A DNA stretch of 64,000 nucleotides from QHXW01 sp963752965 (GTDB lineage: Bacteria > Acidobacteriota > Terriglobia > Bryobacterales > Bryobacteraceae). Where the stretch lies: the NCBI GenBank assembly GCA_963752965.1, contig CAVWAJ010000016.1:496001-560000 (forward strand), read 5' to 3'. Below the pieces are notes generated by a model, which saw only the letters and a program-made list of their open reading frames with translations, had not been told where the DNA came from and ran no database searches. A program made the translations under genes and the position numbers. Below, piece after piece: positions 40,086 to 48,486 of this stretch (position 1 is the first letter of the stretch; each line of letters starts with the position of its first letter).

Positions 40086-41125
40086 CGGTACTCCACGCGC
40101 GGTCCTCCGCGACGTGCCTTCACCACGCGCCCAATGGTGTAGCACGGCTCGCCCATCTTTTTCAGCAGGCGCTCCGCGCGGACGGTATCCTTTTCGCTGA
40201 TCGCCAGGATCATCCCAATCCCTAGGTTGAGAGTGCGGCGCCAGTCGTCCTCCGGCATGTTTCCGAGCTCGCGCAACAGCCGGAAGATGGGCGGGACGCT
40301 CCACGACGCGACATCGATGGCCGCTCCCAGATCGGCGGGCAGCATGCGGGGCGCGTTGTCAGTGATACCGCCTCCCGTGATATGCGCCGCTCCCTTCAGG
40401 GCGCCCGCCGCGAGCAATGCGCGGATGGGTTTCAGATAGCTGCGATGGATCTTTAACAGCTCTTCGGCCAGGGTTGTACCGAGCTCATGCCGCCACGTGT
40501 TCGGCTGGTATCCGGCAATCTCAAACAGCAGCTTGCGTGCGAGCGAATAGCCGTTGGTATGGAGGCCGGTGGAAGGCAGCCCGATCAGAATGTCCCCAGC
40601 GCGAATCGCCCGTCCGGTGAGCAAATCAGCCTTCTCCGAGGCGCCCACGATCATCCCGGCGAGGTCGTACTCACCGTTCCCGTAAAGGCCTGGCATCTCG
40701 GCTGTTTCACCCCCGATGAGCGCACATCCGTTTTCGCGGCACGCTCGCGCAATGCCCGAGATGACACTTGCCGCAACCTCAGCGGCGAGCTTACCCACCG
40801 CCAGATAGTCCAGAAAAAACAGCGGCCGCGCGCCCTGCACCGCGATGTCATTGACGCAATGGTTCACCAGGTCCTGGCCGATTGTGTCATGCCGGCCCGT
40901 GGCGAAAGCGATCTTGAGTTTCGTGCCAACGCCATCCACCGAGCTCACTAACACGGGCTTCTTAAACCCCGTTAGCGCGTAACAAGCTCCGAACGTGCCG
41001 ATGTCGGTGAGGACGCTGGGCGTAAACGTCCGTTGGGCCATTTTCTTGATGGCGCCTACGGCACGGTCGGCTTCGTCGATGTTAACGCCTGCGTCGCGAT
41101 AGCGAATTCTCCGGGTTGTAGTCAT
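40082..41125 (-). CDS. purM: Phosphoribosylformylglycinamidine cyclo-ligase
   Basis: A 347-residue AIR synthase. The start RYRDAGVNIDEADRAVGAIK is highly conserved, as are SSVDGVGTKLKIAFATGRH, HCVNDIAVQGARPLFFLDY, LIGGETAEMPGLY and HITGGGITDN. The ATG at 41125 is used because homologues begin there; an upstream ATG at 41176 would add 17 residues that look unlike the family. It forms a purM-purN operon with overlapping stop and start. Confidence 0.95.
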   Translation of the reverse strand: MTTTRRIRYRDAGVNIDEADRAVGAIKKMAQRTFTPSVLTDIGTFGACYALTGFKKPVLVSSVDGVGTKLKIAFATGRHDTIGQDLVNHCVNDIAVQGARPLFFLDYLAVGKLAAEVAASVISGIARACRENGCALIGGETAEMPGLYGNGEYDLAGMIVGASEKADLLTGRAIRAGDILIGLPSTGLHTNGYSLARKLLFEIAGYQPNTWRHELGTTLAEELLKIHRSYLKPIRALLAAGALKGAAHITGGGITDNAPRMLPADLGAAIDVASWSVPPIFRLLRELGNMPEDDWRRTLNLGIGMILAISEKDTVRAERLLKKMGEPCYTIGRVVKARRGGPRVEYR

Positions 41126-41202
41126 CTGCGGGTGAATATTTTCAGTATATCGCGCCTGCCCCTGCGAATGGCTCATTCCAGGAGAGAAACTAAGTGGGGT
41201 GA

Positions 41203-42216
41203 CTAAGTGGGCGCCGCTTGGATCTGCGGCTTGAACACCGCAACACCAATCGTTCGAAGTGCGGCGTGCAGCCGTTGAAATGCATCTTCATCTTTGTAAG
41301 TGCCGACGATGGCCCCCCCGGAGCCCGCGAATTTGGCGGTAGCGCCTGTTTGCCGCGCCACACGTACCATCTCCAGATTTCCCTCGCTCAGCCTGAATAT
41401 CCGTGCCCGCAGATCGAAATTCGCATCGATTAACTGATCGAGCGTTTTGTAATCCCGCGTGAGCAACGCCTGGCGCCCTTGCTCAGCATAACTGGCCCAG
41501 GTCTTCATCGCCTCGATCACTTCGGGATCGCCGGCCAGCCACCGCTCACGAACGTTGTTATGGAATACTTCCGTACCTTCGCTGAGGCTTGTGCGGTAAG
41601 CAATGTAGATAGGCGGTAACAGAGTGCGGTCCAAACGCTCGTAAGTGCCGTAACCCTGACGGCGGATGGTCTCCTGCGCAAAGTCCATATAGACCAAACC
41701 CTCATAGGTTTGGATTACGCGGTCTTGCAGTCCCGCGGGGACACCGAGTTCCCGGGTCTCTGTCTCCAGTGCCAGATTCGCCTGGACCGGCAGCGGGATG
41801 GCGACGCCATAGTACTGGCACAGCGCCCGCAATGCCGCTGTAATAATCGCGCTCGATCCTCCCAGCCCCAGCCGTTGCGGAATGTTCGATTCGTACTCGA
41901 TGGTGAAGTTGCGATTCGGGAGAGTGATTCCCTGCTCCTGGCAGTAGTCCATGAACCGCACGATCAGCGCCTGTGTGATGCGTATCCCTCCGTAATATCC
42001 GCGCCAGCGCGTTGTCTGGTACAGGTCTTCCAGACTTTCGAAAACCGGAAGGTCTGCCTTCGAGAACTTGATCTCCAGCCGTGCGCTGGGAAATAACAGC
42101 ACGCGCGCTCGAAAATCGGCGAAGGCGAAGGAAATCGTCTTGCCAAAGTAACCGTCACTAGGATTGCCCAGAAAGCCGGCCCTCGCGTAGCCATAGGTTT
42201 CAATAATGGAATTCAT
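41203..42216 (-). CDS. GHMP kinase, glucuronokinase-like
   Basis: A 337-residue sugar kinase of the GHMP family. The start (YARAGFLGNPSDGYFGKTIS) and the phosphate loop (RLGLGGSSAIITAALRAL) are clear, and KFAGSGGAIVGTY is the C-terminal GHMP motif. The GNPSDGYFGKTIS block is like plant glucuronokinases, so glucuronic acid is a possible substrate. No UDP-sugar pyrophosphorylase is adjacent. It overlaps dtd by four bases (ATGA), so it is read from the dtd transcript. Confidence 0.82.
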   Translation of the reverse strand: MNSIIETYGYARAGFLGNPSDGYFGKTISFAFADFRARVLLFPSARLEIKFSKADLPVFESLEDLYQTTRWRGYYGGIRITQALIVRFMDYCQEQGITLPNRNFTIEYESNIPQRLGLGGSSAIITAALRALCQYYGVAIPLPVQANLALETETRELGVPAGLQDRVIQTYEGLVYMDFAQETIRRQGYGTYERLDRTLLPPIYIAYRTSLSEGTEVFHNNVRERWLAGDPEVIEAMKTWASYAEQGRQALLTRDYKTLDQLIDANFDLRARIFRLSEGNLEMVRVARQTGATAKFAGSGGAIVGTYKDEDAFQRLHAALRTIGVAVFKPQIQAAPT

Positions 42217-42659
42217 GGGTGAACCGAATCACATAATAGAGTCACGGGGCCGTCGTTCACAAGGTGAACGCTCATGGATGCCCTGAAAACCCCGCTTTCC
42301 ACCTTGACCGGCGCCGATCGGGCGCGGCTGAGAAAATACTGATAGAGCTCTTGCGCTGTTTCCGGATCGGCGGCTAAGTCAAAACTGGGCCTTCGACCCT
42401 TGCGGCAGTCTCCATACACTGTGAAATTAGATACGATCAGTAATCCACCCTTCACATCCAGTACGCTAAGGTTCATCTTCCCCGCGTCATCGGAAAAAAT
42501 CCGAAGCCCGAGTATCTTATCCACTAGGTAATCGGCGTCCCTATAGGTATCGGTTTTGGAAATACCTAGGAGCAAGACCAGGCCTGCTCCGATAGAACCG
42601 CTTACTCGGCCATCCACCTCGACACGGGCTTCCTTAACTCTCTGAATCACAATTCGCAT
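42213..42659 (-). CDS. dtd: D-aminoacyl-tRNA deacylase
   Basis: A 148-residue DTD that removes D-amino acids from tRNA. The start MRIVIQRVKEARVEVDG and GLVLLLGISKTDT fit. The two active-site motifs are SNFTVYGDCRKGRRPSF (usually SQFTLYGD; Asn replaces Gln here) and SMSVHLVNDGPVTLL (Gly-Pro motif). It is first in a two-gene operon with the GHMP kinase and is divergent from the small basic protein gene, 66 bases away. Confidence 0.93.
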   Translation of the reverse strand: MRIVIQRVKEARVEVDGRVSGSIGAGLVLLLGISKTDTYRDADYLVDKILGLRIFSDDAGKMNLSVLDVKGGLLIVSNFTVYGDCRKGRRPSFDLAADPETAQELYQYFLSRARSAPVKVESGVFRASMSVHLVNDGPVTLLCDSVHP

Positions 42660-42677
42660 AAGATTGCTTCACTCATC

Positions 42678-42704
42678 TTGACACAGCTAAGTAGCGCTTA
42701 TGAT
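42678..42704 (+). promoter_or_regulatory. Candidate sigma-70 promoter for the small basic protein gene
   Basis: TTGACA (42678-42683) is a perfect -35 box. TATGAT at 42699-42704 matches the -10 box at five of six positions, with a 15-base spacer; TGATAT at 42701 would give 17 bases but a poorer match. A strong ribosome binding site GAGGGAG (42714-42720) follows, five bases before the ATG at 42726. Confidence 0.5.
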
Positions 42705-42725
42705 ATAGTGTGCGAGGGAGAATCC

Positions 42726-43007
42726 ATGCCAAGAGGCAGATCATCAACCGATCCGACTACCCTAGCAATGGCATTAGTCGGTTACGAAATTGAAAAGCAG
42801 AAGATAGAGGACAGGATTCGCGAGATACGCGCGCAACTCGGAGCACGTAGTGCTGGCGCTCGCGCAGCGGTAGCTGTGGCAAAAAAGGACGCCGGCCCAA
42901 AGCGCAAGCGCACCATGAGCGCCTCCGCCCGGAAGCGGATCGCCGCGGCACAGCGAAAACGCTGGGCCGAACATCACAAGAAACAGGCGCAAGCCGCCAA
43001 AGCGTAA
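42726..43007 (+). CDS. Small basic coiled-coil protein, hypothetical
   Basis: A 93-residue protein of unknown function. Residues 20-40 form a charged helix (YEIEKQKIEDRIREIRAQL), followed by a basic tail (GPKRKRTMSASARKRIAAA, then QRKRWAEHHKK). The tail matches the pattern of the 80-residue protein at 30135, so they appear to be paralogues. The start is fixed by GAGGGAG five bases before the ATG. A nucleic-acid role is plausible from the charge only. Confidence 0.8.
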   Translation: MPRGRSSTDPTTLAMALVGYEIEKQKIEDRIREIRAQLGARSAGARAAVAVAKKDAGPKRKRTMSASARKRIAAAQRKRWAEHHKKQAQAAKA

Positions 43008-43052
43008 GTTCCGATAATCAGCGTTGACGCTAACACCGGCTGTGGCTGTAGC

Positions 43053-43058
43053 TATAAT
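43053..43058 (+). promoter_or_regulatory. Candidate -10 element upstream of acpS
   Basis: A perfect TATAAT lies in the 101-base gap before acpS, 50 bases upstream of the ATG. A TTGACG at 43024 is 23 bases away, too far for a standard -35 element, so the match is partial. GGAG at 43100 provides the ribosome binding site. Confidence 0.35.
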
Positions 43059-43108
43059 CGGGTATAGATGCCTTGCCGAAGTGCTATAGCTGCGCGCGCG
43101 GAGTTGCC

Positions 43109-43486
43109 ATGATTGTGGGCACGGGTGTCGACCTGGCCGAAGTGGGCCGCATTCGGGACGCCATCACGCGGTACGGCCGGCGCTTCATCGACAGGATCTA
43201 TACTCCAGCCGAAATCGCCTACGTGGAACGCAAGGCCAACCGCTTCGAGCGCTACGCCGGCCGCTTCGCCGCCAAGGAAGCGGGCATGAAAGCCATCGGC
43301 ACCGGGTGGAGGCGCGGCGTCCGCTGGCAGGATTTCGAGGTGACCAACTTACCCTCCGGCCGCCCCACGCTACAACTCCACGGCGAAGCCGCTCGCATCG
43401 CCGAACAATTGGGCGTGAAGCTGATTTCGCTCTCGATCACGCACACCGCCGAATTAGGAATGGCGCACGTGATACTGGAAGGGTGA
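43109..43486 (+). CDS. acpS: Holo-[acyl-carrier-protein] synthase
   Basis: A 125-residue phosphopantetheinyl transferase that activates ACP for fatty acid synthesis. The start MIVGTGVDLAEVGRIRDAI contains the metal-binding Asp, and RYAGRFAAKEAGMKAIGTGW has the second site (FxxKEA). SLSITHTAELGMAHVIL closes the domain. The ATG at 43109 is chosen with GGAG five bases upstream; the frame extends 12 codons further up without homology. Confidence 0.95.
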   Translation: MIVGTGVDLAEVGRIRDAITRYGRRFIDRIYTPAEIAYVERKANRFERYAGRFAAKEAGMKAIGTGWRRGVRWQDFEVTNLPSGRPTLQLHGEAARIAEQLGVKLISLSITHTAELGMAHVILEG

Positions 43487-43528
43487 CGCGCTGTAACGGA
43501 TACCGCAACGACCTGGAGTTTACATGTG

Positions 43529-44119
43529 ATGAGTAAACGCGTCTTGGCGATCGTCCTGCGTGCTCTAAACCTCGGCATTTGTGCGATCGTTTTTTCGACC
43601 TGTGTCGTTTTGGCGGTCTGCGAGCAACTGCGCACTTTCGATAGCCGAGAGTTTCGATATCATCTCTCAATTCCTACTGACTGGCATCTCTCTGTTAGTC
43701 CTAACGGCATTCCGAGAATATTCAATTATTCTCCCGAGGAGCTTGCTCCCCAAGGTCTCTTTCCATCGGGTGGGGCCGAGATCCATGTCGTGCCCCTCGC
43801 AGCGTTTCACGGCAGGAAACGCGACTGGACGGAGAGTCAATGGGTAAAGGAGGAAGTACGCGTGCTGGCCCGTGATCGCGCCTCGATCGAGCATATCGAT
43901 GACATTGGAAACCCGAAGATCTCCAACGTGGTTCGTGCCTCCTACGACATTCAAGCGGTACCAGATGGGGCGACGGAGCATTCCGTCGACTATTACTTCT
44001 CGCTTGGGGGACAGTTGTTTCACGTAACACTCAACTATTGGAAGGGCGATCCAAGTGCTACGCGGTACGAAAAGGTGCTTCTATCGATCCTCAAGAGCAT
44101 TCGGCCGACGGGTGTATAG
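43529..44119 (+). CDS. Hypothetical exported protein
   Basis: A 196-residue protein, not recognised. The N-terminus has one hydrophobic segment (about 5-30: RALNLGICAIVFSTCVVLAV), a signal peptide or membrane anchor. The rest reads like secreted proteins of the PsbP/DUF1795 sort: an early FRYHLSIPTDWHLSVSPNG (a short beta hairpin), and near the end YYFSLGGQLFHVTLNYWKG followed by a helix ending ILKSIRPT. That similarity is a guess from pattern. GGAG lies 10 bases before the ATG. Confidence 0.72.
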   Translation: MSKRVLAIVLRALNLGICAIVFSTCVVLAVCEQLRTFDSREFRYHLSIPTDWHLSVSPNGIPRIFNYSPEELAPQGLFPSGGAEIHVVPLAAFHGRKRDWTESQWVKEEVRVLARDRASIEHIDDIGNPKISNVVRASYDIQAVPDGATEHSVDYYFSLGGQLFHVTLNYWKGDPSATRYEKVLLSILKSIRPTGV

Positions 44120-44184
44120 CACAGGAACTCAGAACGCAAGAACAGGAAGGGACAGCCGGGTCGGATTCCCGAGGGACCCAGCTT

Positions 44185-44826
44185 TCACCCCTTTGCGCTT
44201 CGCGCCGTCTCCGCTTCCGGCACCGCGTGCAGTTGCGCTTCTTCCAGCCGCTTAGCTTCCTGCCAGGTATAGATCATGCGGTGGACCACGGTAAGATTCG
44301 AGAGGATGGCGATGACCCACAGTACCGGCGCCATGCGGTCGAACAGGGCTCCGATAATGATCAGCACCACACGTTCCGGCCGCTCGAGGAAGCCCACTTT
44401 GCACTTGGGAATCGTACACTCGGCGCGCGCCCGCGTGTAGCTCACCATCACCGATCCCGTCATCACAATCGCCGTCAGAACGATGTAAAAGAACCGGTTG
44501 ATGGAAGCGTAGTAAACCAGCAGGCCCATGAACAAAGCCAGATCCGAATAGCGGTCCAACACCGAGTCGAAGAAGCCCCCGAAGCGCGTTACTCGATTGG
44601 TCTCGCGCGCGACTCGCCCATCCACCATATCGAACAGGCCCGCCAGGATCACCACCCCGCCCGCCCAGCGAAAACTCCCCGCGGCAAACAGGAAGGCAGC
44701 CCAGATGTTAATCACCAGGCCCAGGAATGTCAGGACATTCGGATGAATGCGAGACAGCGCCAGCGCACCCACAATCCGGTCGATGATCTTGCCGCAAACG
44801 AAGCCGATCCCGCGCGTAAAAGTCAT
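44185..44826 (-). CDS. CDP-alcohol phosphatidyltransferase family protein
   Basis: A 213-residue membrane enzyme. The family motif D-x2-DG-x2-AR-x8-G-x3-D-x3-D is complete: DMVDGRVARETNRVTRFGG, then FFDSVLDRYSD. Five or six hydrophobic segments surround it. The enzyme transfers a phospholipid head group from CDP-diacylglycerol to an alcohol; the acceptor could be glycerol phosphate (PgsA) or inositol phosphate and cannot be told. It overlaps greA by four bases, so both are on one mRNA. Confidence 0.88.
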   Translation of the reverse strand: MTFTRGIGFVCGKIIDRIVGALALSRIHPNVLTFLGLVINIWAAFLFAAGSFRWAGGVVILAGLFDMVDGRVARETNRVTRFGGFFDSVLDRYSDLALFMGLLVYYASINRFFYIVLTAIVMTGSVMVSYTRARAECTIPKCKVGFLERPERVVLIIIGALFDRMAPVLWVIAILSNLTVVHRMIYTWQEAKRLEEAQLHAVPEAETARSAKG

Positions 44827-45299
44827 GGCTTCTCGGCTATCTCGTGGATCGTGGCCAGCTCCAGGATTTCGAAATCTCGCGTCCCGCCGGGGATCTGCGC
44901 CTTCACGACGTCACCCACTTCTTTTCCAAGCAAGCAGCGGCCGATCGGTGAGGTAGTCGAAATCTTGCCGTTGGCGGCGTCGGCTTCCTCGCTCGTTACC
45001 AGATTATACGTAATCTTCTCGTCCTTATTCACGTCAAGCAGCGTGACGCGCGAACCAAGGCCCACGCGATCGTGGGGAATCTTCGAGAAGTCGATCATCG
45101 AGAGGTCCGCCAACCGCTGCTTCAGGTGATTCAGGCGCGCGTTGACGAAGCCCTGGCGCTCCTTAGCGGCGTGATATTCCGCATTCTCGCTGAGGTCGCC
45201 GTGCGCTCTCGCCTTCAGAATCTCTCGGGGAAGCTCATTGCGTAGCTCGTATTCGAGCGTCGCAATCTCATCCTGCAATTTTTTCTTGAAATCGGCCAT
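44823..45299 (-). CDS. greA: Transcription elongation factor GreA
   Basis: A 158-residue factor that rescues backtracked RNA polymerase by stimulating transcript cleavage. The N-terminal coiled coil has the tip motif AHGDLSENAEYHAAKERQ with the acidic pair, and the C-terminal FKBP-like domain shows VGLGSRVTLLDV and STTSPIGRCLLGKEVGD. First gene of a two-gene unit with the CDP-alcohol transferase. A TATAAT lies 27 bases upstream. Confidence 0.95.
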   Translation of the reverse strand: MADFKKKLQDEIATLEYELRNELPREILKARAHGDLSENAEYHAAKERQGFVNARLNHLKQRLADLSMIDFSKIPHDRVGLGSRVTLLDVNKDEKITYNLVTSEEADAANGKISTTSPIGRCLLGKEVGDVVKAQIPGGTRDFEILELATIHEIAEKP

Positions 45300-45325
45300 C
45301 GACCGAAAAAAACTCCTACTTGGCC

Positions 45326-45331
45326 ATTATA
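45326..45331 (-). promoter_or_regulatory. Candidate -10 element for greA
   Basis: On the minus strand TATAAT (perfect -10) lies 26 bases before the greA ATG. The base region 17 bases further up (GGCAAA) is a poor -35. AGGAG sits between the -10 and the start, 13 bases before the ATG. Confidence 0.4.
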
Positions 45332-45382
45332 GGCTTTGCACAACGGTCTTTGCCCGGTGACAGCTCAGCGGCTGGTCGAGTG

Positions 45383-46069
45383 CTAGCGTTTCATGCAGGG
45401 AACCGGCACGGGATCTTCCAGGTGCGTGTCCGCCATGATCACGGCTTCGATGCGCGCTGAGATTTCCGCCGGCGTGCAGTCGCCATCAATGCGATGGTAG
45501 TGTGGACCCTGGTAATACTCGATCAACGGTTCGGTGAGCTGATGGTAGGCCTTCAAACGCTCAATCACTACCTTTTCGTCATCGTCGCTTCTGTGGACTA
45601 GCGCTTCTCCATCGTCATCGCATTGGCCGGGAAGCGCCGGGGGCTGTGCCAGCAGGTTGTAGGTGCGTCCGCAACGCGGGCAATATCGCCGGGAGGAAAG
45701 ACGCGCCACCAGTGCCCGGTCCGGAACATCTAAATGCACGATCACCGGCTCCGCGAAGCCGTGGTCTTCGAGGAAACGTGTCAGAAAAATAGCTTGAGGG
45801 ACGGTCCGCGGATAGCCATCCAGAATATATCCCTCGCGGCAATCTGGCTGTTGCAGCCTCTTGGCCACGATCGCGTTCATCGTTGCATCGTCCAGCAAAC
45901 CGCCGCTCCCCAGCACCGAGCAGGCCGTCTTACCCAGATCCGTCCCCGCGCGACACTCGGCGCGCAGCATGTCCCCCGTTGAAATGGCTGGAATTTTTCT
46001 GCACTCAGAAATGAACCTGGCTTGCGTACCTTTGCCGGAACCCGGGGCTCCGAACAGCAGAACAATCAT
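45383..46069 (-). CDS. adk: Adenylate kinase
   Basis: A 228-residue nucleotide kinase. The P-loop LLFGAPGSGKGTQARF, the ISTGDMLRAE AMP-binding segment and GYILDGYPRTVPQA are present. The lid carries a zinc knuckle (RYCPRCGRTYN, then GQCDDDG, giving three Cys and one Asp). It balances AMP, ADP and ATP. Length is slightly above the common 215. It is alone, with 83 bases to greA and 244 to the next gene. Confidence 0.94.
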   Translation of the reverse strand: MIVLLFGAPGSGKGTQARFISECRKIPAISTGDMLRAECRAGTDLGKTACSVLGSGGLLDDATMNAIVAKRLQQPDCREGYILDGYPRTVPQAIFLTRFLEDHGFAEPVIVHLDVPDRALVARLSSRRYCPRCGRTYNLLAQPPALPGQCDDDGEALVHRSDDDEKVVIERLKAYHQLTEPLIEYYQGPHYHRIDGDCTPAEISARIEAVIMADTHLEDPVPVPCMKR

Positions 46070-46313
46070 CGATCCCCTCCGACGTGGCCTGCACTAGCCT
46101 GGGACGACACCCGGCCCGGAGACCCGTTACCTGTCTCGACAGTTAATTTCAGGCTATCGTCTCCGAAACAGCAGGTCAAGGCTAACCATGAACATAAAGA
46201 CACTACTACTGTTTGGTAATTGCCTTAGCCTGAAGGAGATTCGGCCCTATTCGGCGCAGACGAGGCTGGCACGGGATTATCGGAGATAGTGATATTCTAG
46301 TTCTGCCGTCGGT
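46070..46313. other. Intergenic region between adk and a divergent hypothetical gene
   Basis: The longest gap but one in the window (244 bases). No open frame above 33 codons, no RNA gene and no strong hairpin is visible. Before the gene at 46314, TATTCT at about 46293 is a possible -10 element. Confidence 0.5.
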
Positions 46314-47609
46314 ATGGGAGTAACGTTGCCGCGCGCATGCCTGCTGCTGGTTGCCGTCATCCGGAGCGCTTGGCCAGCGCCGCAGGAGAACCCGGAACTG
46401 GCACTCATTAACGGGGCCCGGCAGCGGATGGCAGCAAACCTGGCAAGCCTTCCTAACTACACTTGCTTGGAAGTCATTGACCGTTCCGTACGCCGCGTAG
46501 CGAAGCAGAAGCTCTTGTTTCGCGACAGGATACACCTGGAAGTAGCGTTCATTGAAGCGAACGAGATGTTCTCCTGGCCCGGCTCAGGCAGCTTCGAATC
46601 TGGTCTGCTGGAACAGATTCCTCAAGTGGGCGCAAGCGGCGCAGGCGGTTTCGGCGGCTGGACTCGCACGCTCTTCGGTCCTTCCGCTCCCGATTTCACC
46701 TACGCAGGCGAGTGCATGGTCGACAAGCGGCGTGGATCGAAGTACACCTTCCGCGTGCCGGTGCAGTCCAGCACTTATGAGGTCCGATCCGAACGCGGCG
46801 TAGCCATGTCGCCCTATTCAGGGTCCGTCTGTATTGATCCAGGCTCGTTGGATATCATGCTGCTGGAAATTACTACCGGCCAAACCCCGCCGCCGGTGGC
46901 CAGTATTTCAGAGTCGATCCACTATGGGCGCGCTCGCATCGGCTCCGCAGATTTTCTGCTGCCAAGAGACCACGAGTTGGTGGTGACCGATCTGGAAGGG
47001 AATGAAAACCGCAACCTCACCAGCTTTACTTCCTGCCGGGAATACGCCAGCCAATCGTCTATCAGTTTTGACATGGAGCACCCAGCCGCAACCGGCCAGC
47101 AGGTGAAGGCCGAGGAGCTGCAAATCCCTCCGGGAGTTTCCATGGATCTGAAACTCGAGACTCCCATCACCTTCGAAGAATCTGCCGTCGGTGACCCGAT
47201 TACCGCGCGTCTCGATCGCGCCATCAAGGCGCCGGGCCTGTCCATTCCGAAAGACGCTATCGTATCCGGCCGTATCCGGGGCCTGGAACAATATTTCGAG
47301 CCGCAGAAATGCTTCCTCGTGAGCCTGGAGTTTTCGTCGCTGACCTTTGGCGGCACGCGCGGTCTGTTCCGTGCCCGGCTGGTGGGCCCCCGCCTTCAGG
47401 TGGAGAAGCACTTGGACTCGAGCGGAATGGCCGCGGAAGCCGACATTTCCACGCCTGGCTCCCTACACTCGGAACCGAGTGGCTTCGACATCGACGACTC
47501 TTCGCCCCGTTTCGGGGTTTTCCGCGTGCGCGGAGGCAGCCTCCGCCTCAGCCGCGGACTGCGCATGATCTGGCAGACGCAGAGCGATTCGGGACCCGTT
47601 GGGCGATGA
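46314..47609 (+). CDS. Hypothetical secreted protein
   Basis: A 431-residue protein that I do not recognise. A signal peptide (LPRACLLLVAVIRSAWPAPQ) starts it. Short helices follow (LALINGARQRMAANLASLPN, then YTCLEVIDRS), then a beta-rich body with YTFRVPVQSSTYEV and DFLLPRDHELVVTDLEGN. From about residue 290, ITFEESAVGDPITARLDRAI, then KAPGLSIPKDAIVSGRI, looks like a cell-envelope beta module. This N-terminal pattern (short helix, YTC, ID-R) recurs in acidobacterial secreted proteins of unknown role. No catalytic motif is visible. Confidence 0.75.
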   Translation: MGVTLPRACLLLVAVIRSAWPAPQENPELALINGARQRMAANLASLPNYTCLEVIDRSVRRVAKQKLLFRDRIHLEVAFIEANEMFSWPGSGSFESGLLEQIPQVGASGAGGFGGWTRTLFGPSAPDFTYAGECMVDKRRGSKYTFRVPVQSSTYEVRSERGVAMSPYSGSVCIDPGSLDIMLLEITTGQTPPPVASISESIHYGRARIGSADFLLPRDHELVVTDLEGNENRNLTSFTSCREYASQSSISFDMEHPAATGQQVKAEELQIPPGVSMDLKLETPITFEESAVGDPITARLDRAIKAPGLSIPKDAIVSGRIRGLEQYFEPQKCFLVSLEFSSLTFGGTRGLFRARLVGPRLQVEKHLDSSGMAAEADISTPGSLHSEPSGFDIDDSSPRFGVFRVRGGSLRLSRGLRMIWQTQSDSGPVGR

Positions 47610-47695
47610 GCCCACCTGATACATCGTGTGCTACGATTGCGCAGATAGCCCTCGCACTCTAAGGTAGCGCTCCATCGCAATCCGGGAGGTTGCCC

Positions 47696-48340
47696 ATGAT
47701 CCAAACGCTGAGTAAGAACTGGTGGTTACTGGCATTGTGCGGCGTACTTGACGCGATGATTTCGGTTATCTACCTAGTCATGTACGACTCCGGCCCGAAT
47801 GGACCCCTCACCTTCTATTCTTGGAACGGCACGGCTGTGTTCCTGGCTTGGCTCGCACTGGCGGCGGGAGCTTGCACCATCGCAGCCGGCATTTGGAGGT
47901 CCGCAAAAGGCAAGTCCTGGCTTCTGGTCCTGAATGGCCTTGCTTTCATCGCATACGGACTCGTCCCACTCTTCTGGAGAGGCCCAGTTAGCTTTGATTT
48001 CTTCGCGCTCCTGCTTGTGCTGATGGCGATGGCCATCGCTATCCTCGCATTGGCAATCGCGCGAACCCTGCGGCGCAATAGTCCGGACCAATGGTTTTTT
48101 GGCTTGGGCGGAGCGGGCTCGGTTGGCTTTGCTTTGGTGTTTCTTGCTTTGGTGAATCGCTGGATTCAACTGGAACGCAGGCCTTTTCACCCGTCAGTTT
48201 TTCTTTGGCTTTGCTTCTACTTCGGTTTCAGCGCAATCTGCATGCTAGGGCTGGCCTGGCGCCTGCACAGCATGCACCCTTCCCAATCCGGCCAGTGGGA
48301 AGCTTTACCACCATTAGGAAATCCAAGACACGCACATTAA
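47696..48340 (+). CDS. Hypothetical multi-pass membrane protein (HdeD/DUF308-like)
   Basis: A 214-residue protein with six hydrophobic segments in three pairs, starting with KNWWLLALCGVLDAMISVIY. That start and the even spacing resemble HdeD/DUF308 membrane proteins, but the match is only by pattern. The start is set by GGGAGG six bases before the ATG at 47696; the in-frame TTG at 47690 is too close to that site. No functional partner is adjacent. Confidence 0.75.
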   Translation: MIQTLSKNWWLLALCGVLDAMISVIYLVMYDSGPNGPLTFYSWNGTAVFLAWLALAAGACTIAAGIWRSAKGKSWLLVLNGLAFIAYGLVPLFWRGPVSFDFFALLLVLMAMAIAILALAIARTLRRNSPDQWFFGLGGAGSVGFALVFLALVNRWIQLERRPFHPSVFLWLCFYFGFSAICMLGLAWRLHSMHPSQSGQWEALPPLGNPRHAH

Positions 48341-48486
48341 GCAGGCAGGGGTTGTCGATAGGGTCAATTCGCCCCGTCGCCTTGCGCGTTTCACAAAGGG
48401 TCCTTTGCGCAACATTCTTCGAACAGTCCCGCTTCTGTTTGAACGGCAGTGGCCCATTGAGAATAGAATGAGAGTCGAAGGCATCC

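Noticed and set aside
44038..45129. 363-codon open frame opposite the CDP-alcohol transferase and greA
   Set aside because: Antisense shadow; the minus strand carries complete family motifs.
46196..46297. 33-codon open frame before the hypothetical at 46314
   Set aside because: No ribosome binding site and no recognisable sequence; too short to support.
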